From assembly GCF_021731785.1 (NCBI RefSeq), contig NZ_JAKFWS010000041.1, forward strand, positions 1-64,000: a DNA stretch of 64,000 bases. The letters are read 5' to 3'. The position numbers were made by a program, and so were the translations under genes. The stretch's first letter is position 1. The number at the start of each line of letters is the position of its first letter. Positions 37,899 through 46,295 of the stretch are shown here, in pieces. This stretch comes from Methylocystis sp. (GTDB lineage: Bacteria; Pseudomonadota; Alphaproteobacteria; Rhizobiales; Beijerinckiaceae). The notes beneath the pieces were generated by a model. That model saw only the letters and a list, made by a program, of their open reading frames with translations, was not told the origin of the DNA and made no database searches.

Positions 37899-38156
37899 CT
37901 ATCGGCTGCGCCGATCATTCCCGCGCTTTTCTTCCTTCGGCCGTGGCTGCCTCGAACCCTGCTCGGCCGGCGGGTCATCGTCCTTCGGAACGCGCAAGAC
38001 GATGCGGCCGTCGATAGGAAGCGCTTGCAGGACAACGTTTAGCCCGCCGCCATCGGCATGTTCGAATGCTGCGCCGATCGGCAGCCAGTAGTCGTCAGCG
38101 CCTTCGCGCTTGACGACAGTGTAGGCGCGATAGGCCGGTTGCGCATTGTTGGCCAT
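37899..38156 (-). CDS. Small conserved mobile-element protein
   Basis: The 85-residue soluble protein reads MANNAQPAYRAYTVVKREG, then DDYWLPIGAAFEHADGGGLN and VVLQALPIDGRIVLR, ending in a charged tail. This pattern (two beta strands around IGAAF and the LPxDGRIVLR end) recurs in small proteins of plasmids and integrated elements in Proteobacteria, with no known function. AAGGA is nine bases before ATG 38156. It is two bases downstream of the preceding small gene, so they form a two-gene unit divergent from the ATPase operon. Confidence 0.65.
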   Translation of the reverse strand: MANNAQPAYRAYTVVKREGADDYWLPIGAAFEHADGGGLNVVLQALPIDGRIVLRVPKDDDPPAEQGSRQPRPKEEKRGNDRRSR

Positions 38157-38158
38157 GG

Positions 38159-38419
38159 TCAATGTCCTTCTTTCTTCGCGCCAAGCCCGAGAGCAGCGGC
38201 GACTGTGTTGCGGATCATCGCGAGCGCATCGTCGAGCGACGCGACTCGCGCGCTGGCGATCTCGTCATTGACGAATTCAAGCAGTTCCTCGTCGAGATAG
38301 GTGCCGGCGAGCGAGACGGCTAAACGTCCGTCGCCCGTCGGCATGATCTCGACCGACACGAATTGAAGGATGGGTGGCGGCTGTGCAGACACGTTTGCGC
38401 CTGCCGACTTTTCAAACAT
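38159..38419 (-). CDS. Small hypothetical protein
   Basis: The 86-residue acidic protein (LQFVSVEIMPTGDGRLAVSL then AGTYLDEELLEFVNDEIASA) looks alpha/beta and cytoplasmic. I do not recognise a family. ATG 38419 has GGAG seven bases upstream. First gene of the two-gene unit, facing away from the operon that starts at 38,631. Confidence 0.6.
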   Translation of the reverse strand: MFEKSAGANVSAQPPPILQFVSVEIMPTGDGRLAVSLAGTYLDEELLEFVNDEIASARVASLDDALAMIRNTVAAALGLGAKKEGH

Positions 38420-38630
38420 CGAACTACTCCGTCATGCGTGACCGACACCCACGAGAGATGCCGGTCGACACGACGGAGCGTCTCTAAGGAAAGGATACCG
38501 CGCGCTAGAAGCCGCGCAAGGCAAGGGCGTGCTTGGGGAAAATTATCGCGACGAGCACGCCCCTAACTTTTCGTCTGCGCGAATCGATTCAACCATGACG
38601 CTGTCCTCGAACCCAAGGAAGGAGGGCGTC

Positions 38631-39062
38631 ATGAAAAAATATCTGCTTATCCCCGCCACGGTGCTGTTCGTTCTGGCGGCCACCCCCGCATCCGCTGTAT
38701 GCAGGTACGATAACTCATCTGGCCAGTACCGATGCTACGCGTCGGCAAGCACAAACGCGGCTACGAATGGCGAATGGCCGCCAGAGCTGGTCATCTTCGG
38801 TGTCTACGGGCTAATAATCGCTGCCGTCGCCGCAATTGCAGCCCTGACCGGCGGCGCTGCGCGGTCGCCTAAAGAACTTCAGCCGAGCGAATCGGCCGAG
38901 CACTACGACCAGGAAGCCCAGCGTACTCGCGCCTATGCGCGCAAGCTCGATGCGGAAGCGTCGCTCGCTGAAAGCCAACTGCGCACTTCGCTGAAGCAGG
39001 ACGAACTAAAGGAGTTTGAGTCATTCCTGCGCGACAAGAACGCGCGCGGACGGCGTAAGTAG
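38631..39062 (+). CDS. Signal-peptide membrane protein with coiled-coil tail
   Basis: The 143-residue protein has a signal peptide (MKKYLLIPATVLFVLAATP to ASA), a short exported loop with two cysteines (VCRYDNSSGQYRCYA), one transmembrane helix (LVIFGVYGLIIAAVAAIAAL) and a cytoplasmic charged helix rich in Glu/Gln/Arg (about 90-143). GGAAGGAGG precedes the ATG. First gene of a five-gene operon ending with the Ser/Thr-rich small protein; it may anchor the ATPase to the membrane, which is inference. Confidence 0.65.
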   Translation: MKKYLLIPATVLFVLAATPASAVCRYDNSSGQYRCYASASTNAATNGEWPPELVIFGVYGLIIAAVAAIAALTGGAARSPKELQPSESAEHYDQEAQRTRAYARKLDAEASLAESQLRTSLKQDELKEFESFLRDKNARGRRK

Positions 39063-39071
39063 GGGGAGGGC

Positions 39072-39782
39072 ATGTCGAAACAACAACTCATCCCTCCAAT
39101 GCGCGTGCTGCCGAGCGAGCAGCACGCCGAAACCATGGCGACCATCGTGCCGGTGCGGAGTCAGCCCGGGGGCCTTATCGATGGCTACTTCAACCGCGTT
39201 GAGGCGCGATCGCACACGAAGACGTTCAGCGCGCTAACGGCGCGGACTTCCGCCGAGGCCGAACTGTTCGACGCGCAGAAGGGTCTGATCGAAGCGTATG
39301 GCCGCCGGCAACGAGCGCTTGCGGAATTGCATGAACTTCCGGAAATCCTGGCGAGCGAACGAGCGACACGGCGAGCTGAACGCGCGGACCAACTGCGCCA
39401 AGCGCAACATCGCTACGAAGTCGCAGAGGTCAAGCGATTGACGGAACTGGCGCATGTTGAGACCACACTCGTAGACGCGCAGCAAGCGCTCCGGGCGCAG
39501 CGCGAGTATGGTTACACGACATATGAACTTGCCTGGAAAAAGAAGTATCTAGAACTGCTCGATGTCGAACTCGGCCACGCCGAGCGACTTGCCATCCTGC
39601 GGCAGCATGACAAGAGCCTTGCAAAGGCTTTGAGCGCCCGGCGCTCGCAGACCATCAACGCAAGCATAAGTGACGATGCCGTAGACGACACGCTGCATAC
39701 GCAGCGCTCGGAATTGGCGGCGTCCGGCCTCGACACGAGCCGTATCGATTCATTGATCGAACGGCGCAAGGCGCGCGGCTAG
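39072..39782 (+). CDS. Coiled-coil hypothetical protein
   Basis: The 236-residue protein is largely helical and charged; residues about 60-180 show heptad-like patterns (ALTARTSAEAELFDAQKGLI, AELHELPEILASERATRRAE). No signal peptide or membrane segment is present. It starts nine bases after the membrane protein and ends three bases before the ATPase, so all are co-translated. I recognise no family. Confidence 0.6.
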   Translation: MSKQQLIPPMRVLPSEQHAETMATIVPVRSQPGGLIDGYFNRVEARSHTKTFSALTARTSAEAELFDAQKGLIEAYGRRQRALAELHELPEILASERATRRAERADQLRQAQHRYEVAEVKRLTELAHVETTLVDAQQALRAQREYGYTTYELAWKKKYLELLDVELGHAERLAILRQHDKSLAKALSARRSQTINASISDDAVDDTLHTQRSELAASGLDTSRIDSLIERRKARG

Positions 39783-39785
39783 CCC

Positions 39786-42257
39786 ATGGACATAATCGCG
39801 CAGCGGGCGTTAGCGCGTCGCGCGGCACTTCAAGCGGAGCTGCGCGCAAAATATCCCCACCTTTTGCCAAAACCTCCCGCGCAGCCGATCCCAACACCAC
39901 CCGTTGATCGCACGGCGATTGCACTCGGCCGAGACGAACGCGGGCGGGCCATTTTGCTCCCCGAGCGGCCGCGTCTCGAACATATGCATGTCATCGGAAC
40001 GACCGGCGGCGGCAAGAGCAAGTTCATCGGACATTGCTTTCGCCAGGACGTGATTCAGGGCCGAGGAGCCTTGATCCTCGATCCTCACGGGGAGCATCCT
40101 GACAGCCTCTATCGCGAGAACCTCGTGTGGCTCGAAACGTCCGGTTACGAGCGTAAGCGTGTCGTCCACATCATCGACCCGAACGCCGCCTCACACACAA
40201 TCGGCTTCAATCCTCTGGCGCTCCCTGACGACGACATCGATCTCTCCGTCGTGGCCGGCTTGATGCTCGACGCCTTATCCAAGGTTTGGAATGGTGAGGA
40301 TACCAGCACGAAACCGACAATCGAACGGGTGGCGACCACAGCCTTTACTGTGCTCGCTGATCTGAAGCTGACGCTCGTCGAAGCGCCGCTACTCCTCGAC
40401 CCGAAAGATCGACACGGCCTGCGCGCCTATGCGCTCGAACATGTCCGCGACCGGTTTGCGCGGGACGAGTTGCTGCGGCTCCATGAACTCTCGCTCGATG
40501 CGCGGCGGGCGCACGACTTCGACATTGAAGTCGTCGGCCCCATCAATCGTCTCGCGCGCTTCCTGCGGCCCTCAGCGATTCGCGCGATGGTCGGCCAGAC
40601 CGAGCGGCTGCTCGATTTCCGGGAGGCTTTCGACGAAGGGCATATCATCCTCTGCAATCTGTCCGGCGGCTCGCGCATCTATCAAAAAGACGCCGACCTG
40701 CTCGCTCGGCTCCTATCGCGCTTCCTTTTCTTCCACGCGAAAAGGAGAGCGCGCACGGAGCGACCGTTCGTCGTCTATCTCGATGAGTGTCACCGCTACC
40801 TGTCGAGCGATCTCGAAGGTATGCTCGCAGAATCAAGAAAGTATGGCTTAGCCGTCGTCTTAAGTCATCAGTGGCTGATGCAAACTGCGGTCGAGAGCGA
40901 GAACATGCTCGCCGCCATCCGCAACGCAACCAACGTCAAAGTCGTCTTCCGGCTCAAAGACCCCAAGGAAGCGGAAGATCTAGCGCACACGGTCATTCCG
41001 CTCGATCTCGAAATGCCGGTCCAAGCACTGACGGGGCCGACGGTCATCGGCCACCGGCGCACCCGGCTCGCGAACGAATCGAGGGGCACGAACACCAGCC
41101 GCACGACCACGCGCGGGCTGTCGGTTGCGGATACAGAGGCCTTCGGGGAGACGATCGCCGAATCGATCGGGCAAAGCTCCTCGGACGGATACAGCGTCAG
41201 CCACACCAGGGGCGAAAGCACCTCGGAAGGCGTGACCACCGGCGCATCGTTCGGCGAGAACGCCGCCCAAGGTTCATCGACGATGGCGGTCAGCAGCAGC
41301 GGCTCCAGCATGTCCATGGGCATCGTGACGATGCCGACGGATCAGACACTGTTCATGCCGCAGGTGCCGACGATCCTTTCCGAAAACTACGGGGCGGGAT
41401 ACAGCACGTCCGAATCGCTCGGCTCGGGCGCAAGCTCGATGCGTGGGAAGTCGGCCGCGATCTCGGAAGCCAAGAGCCGGATGAATGGCCGCTCAAGCGC
41501 CACATCCACGGCCCACAGCCGATCGGTTACGCAGTCTTCCTCGATCTCACGCGCCGAAAGCTTCGTACAAGCACGCTCGATCGCGCAATCGGTGAGCGAA
41601 GGGGAAACGACCGGCGAAAGCGAGTCCCGCGGTTCAAGCGAGGCGCTCGAACCTATCCTGGAAGACCGCCCCTCCTCCGTCCATGGCAAGGAGAACGTCC
41701 TCTACATGGCGGCGCAGACGCTGCGCACTCTTCCCACGGGCCACGCCTTCCTCAACTACGTCGGCCGGCACGGAATGGTCGCGTCGTTCCTCGTCGTCCC
41801 TCCGATAAAGGACGTGCCGATAACGAACGACGCCTTCAACGCGCTGCGTGAACGGTTCCTCTCTCAAAGCGCCGCGGCGATCCCTGCCGCCCTCGCCCGC
41901 ACGCTTGTCGATGAGCGTGAACGCGCGTTCCTCGAATTCACACAGCAGAAAGCGACGCAAGAGCCGGAACCGGAATCATTTCGGGTTACGGCGCGCTTTG
42001 TCGCGGCTCGTCGCGGGATTGCCGGGCGTGTCGCGGCCAGTCGCGCGCTGTCCGGGCAGGACGCGCAACCTGCAGACGTGATCGACGACGCACCATTGAC
42101 CGACGGTGGCCAGGAACAGGCGGAGCCCGCGCGCAGTCAAGGGTCACGATCGCCGGCGGCGACGGCGCGCAGCGCCGCCCTTGACGGGGCGCGAGCCCGC
42201 CCGAAGAAGGCTCGCCATGCGGTCAATGGCGCATCCCGCACTCCCTCGAAGGTATAA
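39786..42257 (+). CDS. VirD4/HerA-like P-loop ATPase with a long Ser/Thr-rich insertion
   Basis: The 823-residue protein has Walker A IGTTGGGKSK (about residues 70-79), followed by LILDPHGEHPDSLYR, typical of DUF87/TraD-type DNA-pumping ATPases. Walker B is FVVYLDECHRYLSSD (about 328) and VVLSHQW supplies a sensor. Residues about 425-625 are an unusual Ser/Thr/Gly/Glu-rich low-complexity insertion (for example AVSSSGSSMSMG, SRSVTQSSSISRAES), after which the fold resumes with VLYMAAQTLRTLPTGHAFL. The C-terminus is Ala/Arg-rich and disordered. Its role is likely DNA transfer or translocation for the element; no relaxase or secretion channel is visible. It overlaps the next gene by one base (TAATG). 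Confidence 0.75.
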   Translation: MDIIAQRALARRAALQAELRAKYPHLLPKPPAQPIPTPPVDRTAIALGRDERGRAILLPERPRLEHMHVIGTTGGGKSKFIGHCFRQDVIQGRGALILDPHGEHPDSLYRENLVWLETSGYERKRVVHIIDPNAASHTIGFNPLALPDDDIDLSVVAGLMLDALSKVWNGEDTSTKPTIERVATTAFTVLADLKLTLVEAPLLLDPKDRHGLRAYALEHVRDRFARDELLRLHELSLDARRAHDFDIEVVGPINRLARFLRPSAIRAMVGQTERLLDFREAFDEGHIILCNLSGGSRIYQKDADLLARLLSRFLFFHAKRRARTERPFVVYLDECHRYLSSDLEGMLAESRKYGLAVVLSHQWLMQTAVESENMLAAIRNATNVKVVFRLKDPKEAEDLAHTVIPLDLEMPVQALTGPTVIGHRRTRLANESRGTNTSRTTTRGLSVADTEAFGETIAESIGQSSSDGYSVSHTRGESTSEGVTTGASFGENAAQGSSTMAVSSSGSSMSMGIVTMPTDQTLFMPQVPTILSENYGAGYSTSESLGSGASSMRGKSAAISEAKSRMNGRSSATSTAHSRSVTQSSSISRAESFVQARSIAQSVSEGETTGESESRGSSEALEPILEDRPSSVHGKENVLYMAAQTLRTLPTGHAFLNYVGRHGMVASFLVVPPIKDVPITNDAFNALRERFLSQSAAAIPAALARTLVDERERAFLEFTQQKATQEPEPESFRVTARFVAARRGIAGRVAASRALSGQDAQPADVIDDAPLTDGGQEQAEPARSQGSRSPAATARSAALDGARARPKKARHAVNGASRTPSKV

Positions 42258-43246
42258 TGGAAAGCATGACCCACGCGGCGGCGACAGCGCGGCAAGGGGG
42301 AGGGAAGCGGTTCGTGCGCCCCGACGAACTGCCGGCGTTTTCGCTGACGCCTCGGAGCCTACGACTCTTGGCTCATGTCGCGCGACACAAACTGATTGCC
42401 TCTGATGATCTCGCGGCGCTCGATGGCGGGAGCGTCCAGAACGCCAAGCGGGAGCTGCGAACGCTATGGGCGCATGGCTATCTCATGCGGCCGGAAGCGC
42501 AGCTGTGGTCGGTGGCCATCACCGGGCCGCAGCCGATGGTGTATGGACTGACTAACAAAGGCGCACGACTCCTGCATTCGCATGGTCATCGCATCGATCT
42601 CGATATTGATTGGTCGGAGAATTGCCGACGGTCTGGTGTCGCTTTCATCGATCACGCCGTCGCGCGCTCCCGCCTCATGTCGGGAGTCGAGGTCGCCGTG
42701 CGCGGTCTTGATGACGTTGACCTGCTCCACGCGCATGAGGTGATCGCGCTTGCGCCTCCGGCGACGCGCAAGGCGCGCCAGCCGCTCAAGTGGGAGGCAA
42801 AGGTTTCTGATAACGGCAAGATGGTCCCCGCGTCGGTTATCGCCGACGATCTATTCGCGTTGCGCTTTGCGAACGAAACCGAAAGCTATTTTTTGGTCGA
42901 GATAGACCGCGGGCAGATGCCGGTGCGCCGCCACACGAATGCAGAAGAGGAAGTGGGCGGCAAGCGGCGCTTGCGCACACACTACAAGCACAAGCTCGCG
43001 ACCTATTGGCACGGCTGGAAGCAAGGCCGGCCGCTGCAACAGTTCGGCGTCGAACAATTGCGCGTGCTCACGGTGACGACCTCCGTCGAACGCATCCGCA
43101 CGATGCTTGATGCGCTTCGCGAAGTGACGGGTGGGAAGGGAAGTGAACTGTTTCTATTCATTGAGGAAGAGGCGCTACGCAAAGCGAACCCGCTCGAAGC
43201 GCTATGGATTACTGGGAAGGGGAGAGAGTGTCGGTTGACGGAGTGA
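42257..43246 (+). CDS. Replication-relaxation family protein (Replic_Relax)
   Basis: The 329-residue protein has an N-terminal winged-helix segment (LTPRSLRLLAHVARHKLIAS to YGLTNKGARLLHSHG) and a C-terminal nuclease-like alpha/beta part with VIADDLFALRFANETESYF and LVEIDRGQMPV. This is the arrangement of Pfam Replic_Relax proteins, found on plasmids and ICEs and usually next to TraG/FtsK-like ATPases. The ADD...EIDRG residues recall the D...ExD/K of the PD-(D/E)XK fold. ATG overlaps the ATPase stop codon, indicating coupling. Confidence 0.78.
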   Translation: MESMTHAAATARQGGGKRFVRPDELPAFSLTPRSLRLLAHVARHKLIASDDLAALDGGSVQNAKRELRTLWAHGYLMRPEAQLWSVAITGPQPMVYGLTNKGARLLHSHGHRIDLDIDWSENCRRSGVAFIDHAVARSRLMSGVEVAVRGLDDVDLLHAHEVIALAPPATRKARQPLKWEAKVSDNGKMVPASVIADDLFALRFANETESYFLVEIDRGQMPVRRHTNAEEEVGGKRRLRTHYKHKLATYWHGWKQGRPLQQFGVEQLRVLTVTTSVERIRTMLDALREVTGGKGSELFLFIEEEALRKANPLEALWITGKGRECRLTE

Positions 43247-43277
43247 ACGCGGCAGGCAGCATGAAAGGATCGCGAGG

Positions 43278-43487
43278 ATGTCAGACAAAGAGAAGAGCAA
43301 GCACCACGATTCAGTGACTATTGCCACGGGGCGCTCCGTGAGCATTTCGAAAGGTGTAACGATAAGTTGGAGTTCGTCGGAGATAGATGCTGAAGGTCGA
43401 TTAGTCTCGACGGGGTCAACTACCAGTCGATCTGTTTCCATCGGTGAAAGCACCTCGATTCGCGAAGAGGAATCTTCGGACGAATAG
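43278..43487 (+). CDS. Small Ser/Thr-rich hypothetical protein
   Basis: The 69-residue protein is dominated by alternating Ser/Thr and Val/Ile (SVTIATGRSVSISKGVTISW, SRSVSIGESTSI), a pattern also seen in the insertion of the upstream ATPase. A GGATCGCGAGG site lies before the ATG. It ends 29 bp before a strong hairpin. No family is recognised. Confidence 0.5.
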   Translation: MSDKEKSKHHDSVTIATGRSVSISKGVTISWSSSEIDAEGRLVSTGSTTSRSVSIGESTSIREEESSDE

Positions 43488-43516
43488 CCGCGCGTATCCG
43501 CCGGGTGGGTGGGTAG

Positions 43517-43549
43517 TTCCGAACCTGGGCCGATTAGCCCAGGTCGGAA
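43517..43549. terminator. Strong hairpin between convergent genes
   Basis: TTCCGAACCTGGGC and GCCCAGGTCGGAA pair around a six-base loop with one bulged base. It sits between the operon end (43487) and the end of the convergent DUF3768 gene (43560). There is no U-tract, so efficient intrinsic termination is uncertain. Confidence 0.6.
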
Positions 43550-43559
43550 GGGGGAGACG

Positions 43560-43877
43560 TCAGTACTCCTCCGCGAGCATGATGGTCAGCACGCGTGTCG
43601 TCACGGCAGGATTCGCCGGGTCCGGGGACGCATAGCGGAGGGTGAGGTCGTAGCAGTCGATTTTCCAGAGAATCGTCTGCTCGCCGAACCCGAAGCTACC
43701 GAAGTCGTGTTCGCCGTACGGGTCGTTGTTCTCCGTGAAGGCGGTATACGTCGCCACCCGGTGGAGGATGCGTCCCTGCGCTTCTTCGGGAAGCGCTGCG
43801 ATGCCTGACGTGACGAACACGCTGCCGCCAGCGCCAGTACGACGGAAGACGTCATTGAGCTCAGTGATGGTGCTCAT
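43560..43877 (-). CDS. DUF3768 domain protein
   Basis: The 105-residue protein matches DUF3768: STITELNDVFRRTGAGGSVF, GEHDFGSFGFGEQTILWKID and the C-terminal TTRVLTIMLAEEY. The family is small, soluble and of unknown function, and very common on alphaproteobacterial plasmids. ATG 43877 gives the standard length; a longer frame upstream is not conserved. Confidence 0.88.
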   Translation of the reverse strand: MSTITELNDVFRRTGAGGSVFVTSGIAALPEEAQGRILHRVATYTAFTENNDPYGEHDFGSFGFGEQTILWKIDCYDLTLRYASPDPANPAVTTRVLTIMLAEEY

Positions 43878-44070
43878 ATGGAAGCGGGGTGAGTGCTGGT
43901 AAGTCGACCAATTCCGAGGCCTGCCCGGAACGCCGTCGTTGGAGTGGCCGACCAAGCGCGCGGTCAACGGGCGCAGCCCTTGACGGCGCGCTGCGGCCGC
44001 GACAATGCGGCGATGACGGGCGGCCGGGAGCGGGGAATCTGATTGAGCGCGCGGCCTTCGTGAATCATGC

Positions 44071-44098
44071 AAAAGCCCCGCGACATGGCGCGGGGCTT
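44071..44098 (-). terminator. Rho-independent terminator after the ArdC-type gene
   Basis: On the minus strand, a ten-base stem AAGCCCCGCG/CGCGGGGCTT with a six-base loop is followed by TTTTGC. It begins four bases after the ArdC stop codon. Confidence 0.8.
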
Positions 44099-44102
44099 CT
44101 TG

Positions 44103-44984
44103 TTATTCGATATCTGCGGCTGCTTGCATCGTCTCTTCTGCTTCTGCCGAAAACGACCGCAGGTAGTCCGCAGCTTGCGATGCTTTCGAGGCGGCCGTGA
44201 AGATCGCGCGGTCGTCCTCTTTGAGAAGTGACAGCCAACTGTCGATGTAGCCGGCGTGGCGCAGCTGGCCCTCTACGCCAAGCTGCGCGCACAGGAACGC
44301 CGCGCCCAACTCGGCGACCAGCTCCTCGGCCGCATATGCCTTGGTGCCGAAGCGGTGATTGAGGTCGCGATCGAGCCGCGTTTTGTGCCCGCTCCAGTGG
44401 ACAAGCTCATGCAGCTTGGTGGCACGATAGTGCTGCACGTTCTCGAAAGATTCGGGATCGGGAAGCACGATGAAATCGAAAGAGGGGACGAAGCACGCTT
44501 TGTTTCCTCCGTGGCGGATGTCTGCGCCCGTCGCCGCGGCGAATATATCGGCCGCACCGGCGGGCGGCGGCTGCGCCGGCGCTGTGTCGGGCGTGGTGAG
44601 TCCCTCGACTTGCGCGACGTTGAACACGGTGAAGGCGCGCAGCATGGAAATCCGCCGCTCTTCATCTTCGGCGTCGACCGTCTTCACCGCGAACCGTTTG
44701 GTAAAGACGATCTGCGTGCCCTTTTCGCCCTTGCGTACACGGGCTCCCTTGTCGAGCGCCTGCTTGAAGGTGAGCCAGGCATGGGAAGGGAACCCGTGCG
44801 TATCGGCTGCGTGCCAGAGTATCGGGATATTGATGCCTCGATAGTGATGCCCGGTGACGGCGTTCGCCGGCATGATGCCGATGCGGCCGCCGCCCTTCCA
44901 CGGCTTCACCCACGGCGCTGCGCCTTGTTCGAGTTCGGCGATTATGGAACGCGTGACGTTCTCATAGACGGCGGCGATGTTCAT
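44103..44984 (-). CDS. ArdC-type anti-restriction protein with zincin-like metallopeptidase domain
   Basis: The 293-residue protein has an N-terminal ssDNA-binding ArdC domain (VTRSIIAELEQGAAPWVKPW then HYRGINIPILW) and a C-terminal zincin-like domain with HELVHWSGHKTRLDRD and the downstream Glu in YAAEELVAELGAAFLC. ArdC homologues on conjugative plasmids protect incoming single-stranded DNA from restriction. ATG 44984 has GGAGG five bases upstream; an in-frame ATG at 45107 would add 41 residues. A terminator follows directly. Carriage beside a type I restriction locus on one element is notable. Confidence 0.88.
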   Translation of the reverse strand: MNIAAVYENVTRSIIAELEQGAAPWVKPWKGGGRIGIMPANAVTGHHYRGINIPILWHAADTHGFPSHAWLTFKQALDKGARVRKGEKGTQIVFTKRFAVKTVDAEDEERRISMLRAFTVFNVAQVEGLTTPDTAPAQPPPAGAADIFAAATGADIRHGGNKACFVPSFDFIVLPDPESFENVQHYRATKLHELVHWSGHKTRLDRDLNHRFGTKAYAAEELVAELGAAFLCAQLGVEGQLRHAGYIDSWLSLLKEDDRAIFTAASKASQAADYLRSFSAEAEETMQAAADIE

Positions 44985-45134
44985 CGCCGCCTCCGTGTCA
45001 AAGACCGGATCATTGGGCTGCTCCTCGCTGTCAGCGAACCGGGAATCGGCGCGCTGAAGCGCAAGGAGGAGCCGGCCTAGTGCATTGTACCGCCTGTCAG
45101 CATGCACGAACGGTCGTGCTGTCCACCGCGACGA

Positions 45135-45341
45135 TCAAAAGAGTTTGCCGGCGCGGTACAGGAGCGAGCCGACCCACAAGACGAGCGTGAGGTAGTAGAG
45201 CGTCCAGCCTTCTGCTGGCGGGAACCATCGCGAGATCGTGCGGAAGTTCTGCAGGTACCAATCGCGCCCGAAGTGCACCATGACGTTGGCGCTGATCGCG
45301 TCGATGAGGAGGATGTAGAAGACGATTGCCTCGATGCTCAT
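45135..45341 (-). CDS. Small two-helix membrane protein
   Basis: The 68-residue protein has a membrane segment at each end (IEAIVFYILLIDAISANVMV and LYYLTLVLWVGSLLYRAG) with a polar loop between (HFGRDWYLQNFRTISRWFPP). AAGGA lies seven bases before ATG 45341. No family is recognised. It lies upstream of, and is co-directional with, the ArdC-type gene's neighbourhood. Confidence 0.6.
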   Translation of the reverse strand: MSIEAIVFYILLIDAISANVMVHFGRDWYLQNFRTISRWFPPAEGWTLYYLTLVLWVGSLLYRAGKLF

Positions 45342-45520
45342 GTCAGAATCCTTGAAGGAGCGTAATTTGACAGACCGCCGTTTTCGTGGGGTGATTTTTG
45401 AGAATGATAATCGCTCGGTAGGGTAGAGCAGCGTCAGCAGGCATCGGCCGTGGCGAGTGACCAAAATCATAACATGAAGCCGCGCCTGGCCGTTGGCGGC
45501 CCTATGGTACAATGCCTCGC

Positions 45521-45868
45521 ATGGACAAGAACTTTGCTGATGTGCTTGAAGCGCTTGAGTTCATCAAGGAGCGCATGGCGACGAAGGACGACTTGGCAGA
45601 ATTGCGCGATGAATTGCGTGCAGAGTTTAAGGGAGACATTGCCGAACTCGGCAGGGAAATGACTGGCGAAATAGATTCGCTACGCACTGAAATGCAGGAA
45701 GGGTTTGCGTCAATTCGCGGCGAACTTCGAGACATACGGCAGCGACTTGAGGCGCTGGAGGAAATGGCACGCAACAGCAGCGGGCTCACGAAAGAGATCG
45801 ATCACTTGATGGAGCGCGTACGCGCGATCGAGAAGCACCTCGACATTAAGCACAAGCTTGCTGCGTAG
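45521..45868 (+). CDS. Coiled-coil hypothetical protein
   Basis: The 115-residue protein is an almost continuous amphipathic helix (MATKDDLAELRDELRAEF, then heptads through IDSLRTEMQEGFASIRGEL). Such proteins, beginning with an MATKDDL-type motif, are frequent on mobile elements and in phages, without known function. A TACAAT hexamer ends just before the start codon region, hinting at a leaderless or very short-leader transcript. A terminator follows. Confidence 0.6.
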   Translation: MDKNFADVLEALEFIKERMATKDDLAELRDELRAEFKGDIAELGREMTGEIDSLRTEMQEGFASIRGELRDIRQRLEALEEMARNSSGLTKEIDHLMERVRAIEKHLDIKHKLAA

Positions 45869-45882
45869 TTCGATCGGCAGGG

Positions 45883-45904
45883 AATGGCTCAACAGAGCCA
45901 TTTT
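45883..45904 (+). terminator. Intrinsic terminator-like hairpin
   Basis: AATGGCTC-AACA-GAGCCATT followed by TTC lies 14 bases after the coiled-coil gene. It also lies downstream of the small membrane gene ending at 45954 on the other strand, so it may act for both. Confidence 0.65.
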
Positions 45905-45953
45905 CAAGCGTCGCACAATCTTTGTTTCGCGACACATGCCGAAACGTTTTTGT

Positions 45954-46286
45954 TTACTTTTTCGATGTCAGTTTACTCCACAGTTTTAGGAGTCCGACAA
46001 GTAGCAACCCGGTCACAAAAAGTATGCCTGCTACCAAAACTAACCTATCCCCTCCCAACTCTCCTAGCGCGTCGATCGTTAGCAAACCGCCTATCAATGC
46101 AGCCCCGCTACCACTTATCTTGATGTGAAAGGCAATATTTTTATACTCTTCAGAATTTTGAGCCACGATTTTCTTCTTATCTATTTCGTTGAAACGATAC
46201 CACCAGTATTGAAATGGCGGGTGCGCCGCTACCAACAACCCTAGTACGAAGATGGCGGTACCGAGAACGAGTAGCAAGACGTGCAT
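45954..46286 (-). CDS. Small membrane protein, third gene of the RHS cassette
   Basis: The 110-residue protein has three hydrophobic segments (VLLLVLGTAIFVLGLLVAAH, ISGSGAALIGGLLTIDALG, LVLVAGILFVTGLLLVGLL). It starts nine bases after the previous gene stops and shares the lower GC of the RHS gene. No family is recognised. Position after an RHS gene makes an immunity role possible but unproven. Confidence 0.6.
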   Translation of the reverse strand: MHVLLLVLGTAIFVLGLLVAAHPPFQYWWYRFNEIDKKKIVAQNSEEYKNIAFHIKISGSGAALIGGLLTIDALGELGGDRLVLVAGILFVTGLLLVGLLKLWSKLTSKK

Positions 46287-46295
46287 CTTTGTAAT

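Noticed and set aside
37817-38035. 72-codon minus-strand frame overlapping the small mobile-element gene
   Set aside because: It is out of frame with a better-supported gene at 37899-38156 and looks random.
45485-45520. Leaderless promoter before the coiled-coil gene
   Set aside because: TACAAT resembles a -10 box, but the matching -35 (CTGGCC) is poor; mentioned only in the gene entry.
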